Assembly (NCBI GenBank): GCA_024224995.1 | Contig: JAAENB010000969.1 | Coordinates: 1 to 10,740, forward strand | From: a bacterium | GTDB taxonomy: Bacteria; Spirochaetota; UBA4802; UBA5550 | Reading direction: 5' to 3' | DNA: 10,740 bases | In this document: positions 1 through 6,100 of the stretch, piece by piece | How the letters are laid out: the number at the start of each line of letters is the position of its first letter | How positions within the stretch are numbered: position 1 is the stretch's first letter | Translations under genes and position numbers: made by a program | Notes under the pieces: generated by a model | What the model was told of the DNA's origin: nothing | Database searches by the model: none | Seen by the model: only the letters and a program-made list of their open reading frames with translations

Positions 1-3
1 CAT
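1..3 (-). CDS. Start codon of a gene leaving the window to the left
   Basis: Read on the minus strand, bases 3-1 are ATG. They are preceded by GGGAGG (plus-strand 10-15) with a six-base spacer, an almost ideal ribosome binding site. Only the start codon is inside the window, so the product cannot be named. The gene is divergent from the isochorismatase-family gene at 286, so both share the 4-285 upstream region. The call rests on the ribosome binding site alone. Confidence 0.55.
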
Positions 4-62
4 ATTCGTCCTCCCTTTTATTAATTTGAAATATTTTTTAGGTCCTTATATATAGGACGAAT
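4..62 (-). promoter_or_regulatory. Leader inverted repeat covering the ribosome binding site of the leftmost gene
   Basis: Bases 4-12 (ATTCGTCCT) and 54-62 (AGGACGAAT) are a perfect 9-bp inverted repeat. In a minus-strand transcript the distal arm could pair with the part of the leader that holds most of the GGGAGG ribosome binding site and abuts the ATG. The distal arm can instead form a local hairpin: 42-58 has 5-bp arms GTCCT/AGGAC around TATATAT. The two pairings exclude each other, which would suit a translational switch. Alternatively the repeats are half-sites of a DNA-binding repressor around a TATATA-like -10. The repeats are visible; the function is inferred. Confidence 0.4.
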
Positions 63-92
63 GGGGAAGCCTTTTGATGAAATTTTTTTTGA

Positions 93-129
93 CTTTTTTT
101 GCTTAAAATTAAATTTTTTTCAAAAAAAG
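93..129. repeat. A/T-tract inverted repeat
   Basis: CTTTTTTTG at 93-101 and CAAAAAAAG at 121-129 form 9-bp arms around an AT-rich 19-base centre. The surrounding 78-137 stretch is almost entirely A and T runs. It may be a bent or promoter-upstream region for the divergent genes. No gene is seen in it. Confidence 0.35.
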
Positions 130-145
130 CCGTTTTTTGCGGGGT

Positions 146-226
146 TGGGACCTCAGAGCTCTTTATAAGAGCTTTCTCCTCCGAAGAAAAGACCTCAGAG
201 CTCTTTTAAAGAGCTCTGAGGTCCCA
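146..226. repeat. Nested palindromic element with three copies of a 16-bp arm
   Basis: The 16-mer GACCTCAGAGCTCTTT occurs at 149-164 and 191-206 in direct orientation and at 208-223 inverted. Copies two and three form a perfect 16-bp palindrome with one central base (191-223). Copies one and three form a 19-bp inverted repeat (146-164 with 208-226). Copy one also has a private hairpin, AGCTCTT/AAGAGCT at 157-173. The element is flanked by GCGGGG (140-144 region) and CCCCGGG (about 236-242), which look like terminal inverted repeats. It is not a clear intrinsic terminator for either divergent gene. It resembles a dispersed extragenic palindrome or small MITE-like repeat. Confidence 0.6.
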
Positions 227-249
227 CCAAAAAAACCCCGGGAATTTGG

Positions 250-276
250 TTGACACAAAAATTAAACTGATTTAAT
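250..276 (+). promoter_or_regulatory. Candidate promoter of the isochorismatase-family gene
   Basis: A perfect -35 hexamer TTGACA (250-255) is followed, after a short 15-base spacer, by TTTAAT (271-276, five of six matches). TG at 268-269 makes an extended -10. Transcription would start near 283, only about three bases before the ATG at 286, so the message could be leaderless. Confidence 0.45.
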
Positions 277-285
277 CGGTTAAAA

Positions 286-873
286 ATGGATTACCAGGAA
301 CGGATCGACCAATATAATTCCCGCAAAAGAAAACCAAGGGCACACCGGTGCGCGCTCCTGATCATTGATATGCAGGAATACTTTAATTCCATAGCATCCC
401 CTATACTGGAAAATACCCTGTCTATTATCAACGCCTGCCGCGCTGAAGGGATAAAGATCTTTTATACCAGGCATGGCCATAGAAACGTTTCATACGATGG
501 CGGAATGCTGGGCCAGTGGTGGGGGGATCTCATCCCTTTTGGCTCAAATTATTGGCAAATAATCGATACTATTGCCCCCCAAAAAGATGACACCATTATT
601 GATAAAAACCGCTACAGCGCCTTCTATAATACCAAACTCGATGAAACCCTGCGCTCCCACAAGGTGGAAGAACTCATTATTACCGGGGTTTTAACCAACT
701 GCTGCTGCGAAACTACAGCCAGAGACGCCTTTGTACGCGATTACCGGGTCTTCTTTACAGCCGATGCCACAGCAACTGTTAATGACGATCTTCATACCGC
801 GTCACTCATGAACCTTGCCTACGGATTTGCCCATATTATCACCACTGATGAAATCTGCCATTTCCTGAAGTAA
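286..873 (+). CDS. Isochorismatase-family cysteine hydrolase
   Basis: This 195-residue protein has the usual length and alpha/beta/alpha fold pattern of the isochorismatase/nicotinamidase superfamily, soluble cytoplasmic enzymes that hydrolyse C-N or vinyl-ether bonds by a Cys-Asp-Lys mechanism. The proposed triad is visible: Asp28 in LLIIDMQ, Lys107 in DKNRYSAF, and Cys140 in GVLTNCCCETTARDAF. The central Cys of the three consecutive cysteines aligns with the catalytic one, and the preceding Val-Leu is the usual cis-peptide position. The substrate cannot be read from the sequence; nicotinamide, N-carbamoyl compounds and isochorismate are all possible. The ATG is fixed by an in-frame TGA at 268-270 with no other start between, yet no Shine-Dalgarno sequence precedes it. 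It stands alone with no pathway partner. Confidence 0.9.
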   Translation: MDYQERIDQYNSRKRKPRAHRCALLIIDMQEYFNSIASPILENTLSIINACRAEGIKIFYTRHGHRNVSYDGGMLGQWWGDLIPFGSNYWQIIDTIAPQKDDTIIDKNRYSAFYNTKLDETLRSHKVEELIITGVLTNCCCETTARDAFVRDYRVFFTADATATVNDDLHTASLMNLAYGFAHIITTDEICHFLK

Positions 874-943
874 ACGGTTTTCATGAAGACGCCACACAGG
901 TTAGCAAAGTCGAAGAGCTTATTATTGATTCTTCTGTTGAGGA

Positions 944-1443
944 TTAGCTCCACCTGGCCTTTAAAATCCTGCCGGACCTTTTTATCTCATGATAAAGATT
1001 TCCGGCGGTTGATACATTTTCGGCCGAAACCTTAAAACCACTCTGTTTCAGGACTTTAACAATCCAGGTATTGCAGGTATTATCAATATCATAAAGGTAT
1101 TGGGATTTGAAAAACAACACCGTTTCAGAGTTCTTCTTTATCTTCTTTGAGGTAATAACAGGATTGTTATTTTTATCTTTCTCAAATGACGTGTCAATAA
1201 ATTGGCAGAGTCTTTGAAATCCCTTAGCATCCGGGTTGAATTCAATAATATAATTACTCAACCGGTATGCATGCCGTACTGTACAATATAGACCGTATGA
1301 GGATGCTGTTGAGAATCTTTCTCTCCGGAATCCCGCAGAATAGTGCCGGAACAATTAACGATACGGTATAACGATTGTATACCAGCCGTAGCAAGAAACT
1401 CTATTAAACCGGAAAGAAATATTTTCACCCATCGTATTTTCAT
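944..1443 (-). pseudogene. Decayed DUF2459 (TIGR02117-type) gene, internal deletion and frameshift
   Basis: Two overlapping minus-strand frames together match the two ends of a DUF2459 protein. The first (1443-1258) starts with a membrane-anchor-like segment (MKIRWVKIFLSGLIEF) and reaches TVYIVQYGMHTG, like the family's VYVV-HGWHTG motif, then hits TGA at once. The second frame continues from the same point (about 1262-944) with the family's C-terminal half: a RLCQFIDTSFEKD-like segment, then DNTCNTWIVKVLKQSGF and STAGNL, equivalent to TCNTWTA-LRAAG-ITAGN. The central part of the domain, which I judge to be about 80-100 residues, is missing. The join shifts frame by -1, so no full product is possible. 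Intact members are about 200-230 residues and of unknown function. An alternative upstream GTG for the first frame lies at 1533. Confidence 0.75.
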
Positions 1444-1526
1444 ATTTCTTATTTCATCAAAAAAGGATCTCTTCGTCAAGTTCAAAAATCCTTGACTTCC
1501 CGGAGCTTCTCTTTTACGACGAAACC

Positions 1527-1952
1527 GTGACACTGAAAGAAAATACTCAAAACCGGATACCGCTCCGGGTAATAGCCCGGTATATGCTTTTTCAAATACC
1601 GGAACTTACTATTATTATTATCGTCTTATATATTCTGCACCAGTCCCTGGAGTTCCCCGCCTGGTATGGATATATCGCGGTAAGTATATCCATAGTAAAG
1701 GATGCTATTCTGTTCCCCTTTGTGTGGAAGTCCTATGACTCAAGAGGCAATGACCCGGGCGAGGCTATGATCGGAAAAACAGGTATAACGCGGGAACAGC
1801 TCAGCCCCGAGAGTCCCCGGGGCTATATTCATGTAGATAATGTTCTCTGGAAAGCGGAGCTGGCAGAAAACCACGCTGCTGTTGAAAAAGGAGAACCGGT
1901 CTCAATTGCAGCCATAAAAGGTCTTACGGTAACAGTGATCCCCAAAAATTAA
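1527..1952 (+). CDS. Short NfeD-like membrane protein
   Basis: The 141-residue product has two membrane helices (about residues 21-40 and 45-66) followed by a soluble C-terminal domain. The segment at 81-139 (MIGKTGITREQLSPESPRGY to VTVIPK) has the beta-rich OB-fold pattern of NfeD: a GKxG start, GY-hVDNVLWKAE, GEPVSI-AIKGLTVTV. NfeD proteins act at the membrane with stomatin/SPFH proteins in membrane organisation or proteolysis; no SPFH gene is present here. The start is weak: GTG 1527 has no Shine-Dalgarno sequence, and the frame stays open upstream to 1392 without any ATG, GTG or TTG. The stretch just before the GTG (…LDFPELLFYDETV) also reads like protein, so the gene may be 5'-truncated. 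ATG 1584 is another option but would sit at the first helix. Confidence 0.7.
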   Translation: MTLKENTQNRIPLRVIARYMLFQIPELTIIIIVLYILHQSLEFPAWYGYIAVSISIVKDAILFPFVWKSYDSRGNDPGEAMIGKTGITREQLSPESPRGYIHVDNVLWKAELAENHAAVEKGEPVSIAAIKGLTVTVIPKN

Positions 1953-1976
1953 GTTTGTTCAATCGTTTGTTCAATT
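1953..1976. repeat. 12-bp tandem duplication between convergent genes
   Basis: GTTTGTTCAAT occurs at 1953-1963 and 1965-1975, a 12-base period. It fills the whole gap between the NfeD stop (1950-1952) and the chemotaxis receptor stop, and its last base overlaps the latter. No hairpin terminator is seen at this convergent junction. Confidence 0.7.
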
Positions 1977-3804
1977 ATTTTTTTAAGTCAAATCTTTCAA
2001 TATGCTCCATTAATTGCCCGGCATTACTATCCAGTTTTTCGGCCAGGTCATTTACTTCCCGGGCGTTCTCCGAGGAATTCTGGGAAATCTCAGTAATCTC
2101 ATTCATACTCTTTACCAGCTGTTCAATCGTGTGATACTGCTCATTTGACGAAGTATTCATATCATTCGAAACCTGGCTAAAACTCTCAATGTTCGATTCC
2201 ATTTCAATATTTTTCTCGGCCAGTTCCCTGGTAAAGGTTGATGCTTCGGAAATAACCTGGCTGGTATGGACAATATTGTCTTTTACGCTGGTAAAGATTG
2301 AGGATGTATCGGTAATATGTTCAAGTTCCGTATTGATCTTTACCGAATGCTCACCAATGTTATCTCGAATAATCTTCGCCAACTCCGAAGTCTGGTCTGC
2401 CAGTTTGTTCACCTCGTCGGCAACAACGGCAAATCCTTTTCCATGGTCCCCAGCCCGGGCCGCTTCAATTGACGCGTTTAATGCCAGCAGGTTTATCTGG
2501 TCCGCGATATCATTGATCTGGCCAACAGTGATATCAATATTTCCCACGTATGTAGCCAGGTCTTTCATGGCGGCAACCGTTTTTATCATCGATTTTTCCC
2601 CGTCCTCGGAACGGGTCACTGTCTGGGCAATATTCTCGTTAATATCACTAAACTTACTGTTCAGTTCCTGGCTGTCATTGCTTATTTTAAATATTTCACT
2701 TTTCATGGATTCAAAATTCGCAAGCAGAATCTTCATTTTGTCCAGGTTTGTTTCAAAGGATGAGGACATTTCTTCAAACGCGGCGCTCGACTCCTCAACA
2801 AACGAAGAAAGGCCGGCAGCGTCATCGGAGAAACGGTCAGACGAATTTCTGAGGCGGCCGCTGGAATCACTTAAGCCCCTGGTATTGTCCGAAATCGTTT
2901 CAACAACATCCCGGAGATTCTCTTTCATATCATAAACCGACCGGTTAATCATGGAAAACTCGTCACTTACGACCAATTTTGTGGCAAAAGCGGAAAGCTG
3001 CCCTGTTCCAACATTCTTTAAAAAAGCGACTATTACCCGGATCTTGGTGGTAATGGTTTTAGTCAATATTATCGATATGAACAGGGCTCCAAGCATGCCC
3101 GTAATACCAATAATGCCGAACTTTATATAGATCATGTTTTTGTCCACATTCATATTGCTAATGAGCATTACCAGGAACGAAAACAAAATTACCAGGGGCA
3201 TTGATACAATGCCGAGAATAGACCATGAGAGTTTTAGAAAAAGCCTGCTTTTGAATTTTAACCCCGTATCGGGCCATTGCGGAAAAACGCCCTGTTCGTA
3301 TACTTTCTGGAGATATAATTCAGAAAAAAGAAAGTAAAAAATTACCCCAATGCATGCAGCCAGGAAAGTAATAACCCACATAACCGATATCTGGGTTGTA
3401 GTAAGATCAAGCAGGAATATTGACGGAACCACAGCCATGGCTAATCCTATAATCCACCTGAAAAAAGCCCCAATACTATGGTAATACGGAAGGGACAAAA
3501 ATCTCTTAAAGGCCCGGAAATATTCTTCATCCGGTACGGGTTTATTCTGTATTAATTTATTAAAATAGGAGCTTATTGGAGCAAGAATAATAAGATTGTT
3601 GATATGCGTTGTTATCAATGAAAGCGGGAACGCAAGCGCTACAATCTTCGCAAAGAGTATCCACTGTTCCACGCTAAGATCCACGCATGCCCAGACGTAA
3701 AAAATGATCATGGGGACCATGCAAAAATAGCTGATCCCTTCTGTTTTTAAGATAAAAAAGAAGCGAAAATGTTTGATATCGCTGCTATACTCCCTACTGT
3801 TCAT
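1975..3804 (-). CDS. Methyl-accepting chemotaxis protein with multi-pass membrane sensor
   Basis: This 609-residue chemoreceptor controls CheA kinase activity. The C-terminal half holds the signalling domain: alternating heptad helices from about residue 300, and the hairpin tip at about 433-471, with [18 protein letters not shown] and [16 protein letters not shown], the CheA/CheW-contact and flanking signature. A HAMP-like linker spans about 248-300. The N-terminal part is unusual: instead of two helices around a periplasmic domain it has about six predicted membrane segments (near 23-42, 50-76, 110-132, 138-160, 190-215, 225-248) with short loops, so sensing may occur in or at the membrane. 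There is no C-terminal NWETF-like CheR/CheB tether. The ATG at 3804 has a weak AAAGG ribosome binding site behind an A/T-repeat leader. No other che gene is nearby. The ligand is unknown. Confidence 0.93.
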   Translation of the reverse strand: MNSREYSSDIKHFRFFFILKTEGISYFCMVPMIIFYVWACVDLSVEQWILFAKIVALAFPLSLITTHINNLIILAPISSYFNKLIQNKPVPDEEYFRAFKRFLSLPYYHSIGAFFRWIIGLAMAVVPSIFLLDLTTTQISVMWVITFLAACIGVIFYFLFSELYLQKVYEQGVFPQWPDTGLKFKSRLFLKLSWSILGIVSMPLVILFSFLVMLISNMNVDKNMIYIKFGIIGITGMLGALFISIILTKTITTKIRVIVAFLKNVGTGQLSAFATKLVVSDEFSMINRSVYDMKENLRDVVETISDNTRGLSDSSGRLRNSSDRFSDDAAGLSSFVEESSAAFEEMSSSFETNLDKMKILLANFESMKSEIFKISNDSQELNSKFSDINENIAQTVTRSEDGEKSMIKTVAAMKDLATYVGNIDITVGQINDIADQINLLALNASIEAARAGDHGKGFAVVADEVNKLADQTSELAKIIRDNIGEHSVKINTELEHITDTSSIFTSVKDNIVHTSQVISEASTFTRELAEKNIEMESNIESFSQVSNDMNTSSNEQYHTIEQLVKSMNEITEISQNSSENAREVNDLAEKLDSNAGQLMEHIERFDLKK

Positions 3805-3815
3805 AATAAAACCTT

Positions 3816-3842
3816 TATTTTTTATATTTTTTATATTTTTTT
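3816..3842. repeat. 9-bp A/T tandem repeat in the chemoreceptor leader
   Basis: TATTTTTTA repeats three times (3816-3824, 3825-3833, 3834-3842, the last ending in T rather than A). In the minus-strand message this is an A-rich stretch just upstream of the receptor's ribosome binding site. It could help ribosome binding, or vary in copy number. Confidence 0.6.
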
Positions 3843-3855
3843 CTTTATTGAATAC

Positions 3856-3887
3856 CGGATTGTTTTAATCCGAATTCATTATGTCAA
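3856..3887 (-). promoter_or_regulatory. Possible chemoreceptor promoter with overlapping inverted repeat
   Basis: On the minus strand a perfect TTGACA (plus 3882-3887) is followed after 17 bases by AACAAT (3859-3864), a four-of-six -10. The inverted repeat CGGATT/AATCCG (3856-3861 and 3867-3872, five-base centre) covers that -10 and could be an operator. The -35 is convincing and the -10 is weak. Confidence 0.35.
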
Positions 3888-3923
3888 GATATTAATAATT
3901 TCCTCCCCGGGTAAAATTTTAAC

Positions 3924-3952
3924 TTGAATTAATTGCTTACGTGTTATATATT
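3924..3952 (+). promoter_or_regulatory. Promoter of the CoA-binding protein gene
   Basis: TTGAAT (3924-3929) and TATATT (3947-3952, five of six) are separated by exactly 17 bases. This gives a leader of about 50 bases that ends in the strong ribosome binding site AAGGAGG at 3994-4000. Confidence 0.5.
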
Positions 3953-4008
3953 ATAAATGAAAGTAAATAAAAGTAGTAAGAAAGAGTTTGATTAAGGAGG
4001 TGGCTTTA

Positions 4009-4455
4009 ATGGATCTTATGGAACAAGACACCTGCCAAATGCCCGATTGTAATCCTGTTGACGAAGAGATGAAAGAAATACTGGGAGAAGCAAAAACCAT
4101 TGCTGTTGTGGGGCTGTCGGACAATACAATGCGGGACAGCAACAAGGTGGCGAAATACCTGCAAGACCGCGGATACCGCATCATACCGGTCAACCCTACA
4201 AAAACCGAGATACTTGGCGAGAAATGCTATCCGGACCTGGCGTCTATTCCGGATAAAATAGATATTGTCGATATTTTTCGTAAACTAGAGGCTGTTCCCG
4301 CGATCGTTGACGAGGCTATTGCCGTAAAACCAAAAGCCATCTGGCTTCAGCTTGGCCTTGCTCATAACCCTTCGGCGGAAAAAGTCCGGAAAGAAGGCAT
4401 AAAAATAATTCAATCAAAATGCATAAAAGTGCAGCATTATCGATTGATGACATAA
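4009..4455 (+). CDS. CoA-binding domain protein (YccU type)
   Basis: This is a 148-residue single-domain Rossmann-fold protein of the CoA_binding_2 family, related to the CoA-binding part of succinyl-CoA synthetase alpha chains. Visible signatures are IAVVGLSDN (31-39) with the following R-DS, IIPVNPT (58-64), IDIVDIFR (84-91), AIWLQLGL (110-117) and the C-terminal CIKVQHYR (138-145), where relatives usually have RCIKIEH. Family members bind CoA; the physiological role is unclear. ATG 4009 is preferred because AAGGAGG lies eight bases upstream; an earlier in-frame TTG at 3988 would place that site inside the gene. A short N-terminal extension has two cysteines (Cys9, Cys14). The gene is monocistronic and converges on the diguanylate cyclase with only ten bases between stops. 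Confidence 0.88.
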   Translation: MDLMEQDTCQMPDCNPVDEEMKEILGEAKTIAVVGLSDNTMRDSNKVAKYLQDRGYRIIPVNPTKTEILGEKCYPDLASIPDKIDIVDIFRKLEAVPAIVDEAIAVKPKAIWLQLGLAHNPSAEKVRKEGIKIIQSKCIKVQHYRLMT

Positions 4456-4465
4456 ATAATGTCTC

Positions 4466-5581
4466 CTAAAAGCAAATCTCCCCGGTGCTGCTATCCGGAT
4501 CGGGACCGGGTTTCTTTTTCTGCTTATCTTTATACATCATGCGGTCGGCCCGTTCCAGGAGCTCTTCAACCGTACAGGGCAGGGAAGGATCGTACTGAGC
4601 CATGCCAATACTGACCGAAAGCTTATACCCTTTATTCTCACTAACATTAAACTCCTCGAACTTTTCCAGGAGCCGGGCAACGATTATTTCTTCATCCTCT
4701 TTATACGTATCAACGGAAAGAATAACAAATTCATCCCCGCCAAGCCTTGCGATAATGTCGGCTTCCCGGAAATTGCTTCTAATTAGATTGGCAGTTTCAA
4801 TAATAGCATGGTCGCCTACTTTATGCCCCATATTGTCATTGATAAGCTTCAGGTTGTCCATATCGGTATAAAAAAGGACAATTAATTTGTCGATCCTGTG
4901 GGCAAACTTTAATTGCTGCCGCGCGAGTGTTAAAAACCCTCTCCGGTTATAGAGGCCCGTAAGATCGTCCGTAAGAGAGAGACTGCGGACCTCATCCAGG
5001 GTCTGTTTCAGCTTTTTCTCAATCTCTTTCCGTTCCATCAATTCAGTATGCAATTGCTCATTTAACCGGTTATAGGAATTCGCAAGACGATATGCCCTGA
5101 GAGAAGAAGTTATTGTTGTTAGAAGTTTTTGAGCGGTCAGTTCCTGTTTCGATTTATAATCATTTATTTCATACTCTTCAACTGCCTCCTGCTCCGGCAC
5201 CTGACCTGCCTGACCGGTCCTGAGAATTATTTGAACAATATGATTATTAAGCTCTTTCCGGATATAATGGACCATTTCAAGGCCCGCGCTGTCGGTTTCC
5301 ATTACTACATCCAGAAGAATAATTGAGATATCCGGATGTTCATTAATTAGCTTTTTTGTTTCTTTCGCGGAATAAGCATGCAGAAAATGAAGTTCTTTTT
5401 TTTCAAAAGAAAAACCTTGAAGCACCATTCTTGTAATATTGTGGACCTCTTCCTCATCATCGGCAATAATAATCTTCCACGGCTCATTTTGAGCATCAAC
5501 CGGCTCATTAGCGGTTTTCTCGTCGACGTTTTCCTCATAGAAAACAAGCTCATCATGATTTTGATGCTTCACATCACTCAT
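4466..5581 (-). CDS. Response regulator with GGDEF output (diguanylate cyclase)
   Basis: This 371-residue cytoplasmic protein probably makes cyclic di-GMP under the control of a histidine kinase. An N-terminal acidic linker (1-34) leads to a receiver domain at about 36-165: acidic pair Asp41-Asp42, phosphoacceptor Asp91 in ILLDVVM, Thr122 in LRTGQ, and Lys143/145. A short helical linker (about 168-202) precedes the GGDEF domain (about 203-352), with DLTGLYNRRGF (206-216), metal-binding Asp240 in YTDMDNLKLIND and an intact GGDEF at 281-285. Arg272 and Asp275 form the RxxD product-inhibition site exactly five residues before GGDEF, so both synthesis and feedback control should work. The receiver resembles those of REC-DUF3369 regulators. 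GAGGG seven bases upstream supports the ATG at 5581. It is the last gene of a four-gene run; no kinase is nearby. Confidence 0.93.
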   Translation of the reverse strand: MSDVKHQNHDELVFYEENVDEKTANEPVDAQNEPWKIIIADDEEEVHNITRMVLQGFSFEKKELHFLHAYSAKETKKLINEHPDISIILLDVVMETDSAGLEMVHYIRKELNNHIVQIILRTGQAGQVPEQEAVEEYEINDYKSKQELTAQKLLTTITSSLRAYRLANSYNRLNEQLHTELMERKEIEKKLKQTLDEVRSLSLTDDLTGLYNRRGFLTLARQQLKFAHRIDKLIVLFYTDMDNLKLINDNMGHKVGDHAIIETANLIRSNFREADIIARLGGDEFVILSVDTYKEDEEIIVARLLEKFEEFNVSENKGYKLSVSIGMAQYDPSLPCTVEELLERADRMMYKDKQKKKPGPDPDSSTGEICF

Positions 5582-5588
5582 TAATCTA

Positions 5589-5593
5589 CCCTC
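5589..5593 (-). promoter_or_regulatory. Ribosome binding site of the diguanylate cyclase gene
   Basis: GAGGG on the minus strand, seven bases before the ATG at 5581. It fixes that start. Confidence 0.6.
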
Positions 5594-5610
5594 GATATAT
5601 CAATTCAAAA

Positions 5611-5638
5611 ACAAATCCTAAACAAATCCTAAACAAAT
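5611..5638. repeat. 11-bp tandem repeat over a stop codon
   Basis: ACAAATCCTAA occurs at 5611-5621 and 5622-5632, followed by a partial copy ACAAAT at 5633-5638. The stop codon of the 136-residue protein gene (5629-5631) lies in the second copy and is repeated by the first. This looks like a recent slippage or unequal-exchange duplication at the gene's 3' end. Confidence 0.7.
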
Positions 5639-6039
5639 TTCTTTAATTCTTCAGCCAGAAGATCCGGATATTTCCTGCTATAGGTCTCTCCTTTTTCATC
5701 CTTTCTTAAGGGAATATCCAGAATTCCAAATTGATCTACAGTACCGTCCGCTCGCACATGATCTCCCGTAACGGAAAGCAGTAATCCCTGGTCTCCCTGG
5801 TCATAATAAAATTCAAGCTTATCGATATCATTCTCAACTGTTTTTTTTTCATTTTCACGCTGCTCAATTAACCCGGGATCAAGGAACACCTCGATTAATT
5901 GCGGAATTGTCTTCACTGCAAGAAATATTCTTGAATTCTGATAAAATCCGTCCCCATAATGGACATCACCGTTTACCCGAATCTCATTGTCCGACAATTT
6001 TACTATTTCGAATTTAAAATCTTCGTGTTCCTGTTCCAT
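5629..6039 (-). CDS. Conserved-looking hypothetical protein, 136 residues
   Basis: I do not recognise this protein. It is acidic, soluble and predicted cytoplasmic: no signal peptide or membrane segment. The first half alternates hydrophobic and polar residues as in beta strands (FEIVKLSDNEIRVNGDV). A charged stretch follows (EQRENEKKTVENDIDKLEF), then a second beta-like part (GLLLSVTGDHVRADG, FGILDIPL) and a helical Lys/Glu-rich tail (LLAEELKKFV). There are no cysteines and no obvious catalytic motif. GGAG lies nine bases before the ATG. It sits 61 bases downstream of the TtcA-like gene and 47 upstream of the diguanylate cyclase on the same strand, so it is probably co-expressed. It could be an adaptor or effector of that operon, but nothing in the sequence shows this. 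Confidence 0.8.
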   Translation of the reverse strand: MEQEHEDFKFEIVKLSDNEIRVNGDVHYGDGFYQNSRIFLAVKTIPQLIEVFLDPGLIEQRENEKKTVENDIDKLEFYYDQGDQGLLLSVTGDHVRADGTVDQFGILDIPLRKDEKGETYSRKYPDLLAEELKKFV

Positions 6040-6100
6040 AATGTAAATCTCCGCTATTAATATATAATATAGAACTATTTATCAGCTTTGGCAAAAAAAA

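Noticed and set aside
191..223. Intrinsic terminator
   Set aside because: The stem is strong and a short T-rich stretch follows it on the minus strand, but the flanking genes diverge from this region, so there is no gene for it to terminate; it fits better as a repeat.
882..947. Protein-like open stretch (HEDATQVSKVEELIIDSSVED then TAG, split here only as an idea) right after the hydrolase gene, as a possible relic of another gene's end
   Set aside because: Only about 22 codons, no start codon, no recognised family; it may be chance or a frameshifted tail. A protein search of close relatives would decide.
1240..1275. Programmed -1 frameshift rescuing the DUF2459 gene
   Set aside because: The sequence at the shift has no slippery heptamer, and the middle of the domain is missing in both frames, so a shift would not restore the protein.
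2189..2935. Long plus-strand open frame opposite the chemoreceptor
   Set aside because: It is antisense to the conserved signalling domain, serine-rich as expected of a mirror frame, and has no ribosome binding site or family match.
3988..4008. TTG at 3988 as start of the CoA-binding protein
   Set aside because: The AAGGAGG ribosome binding site at 3994-4000 would lie inside the gene; ATG 4009 has ideal spacing.
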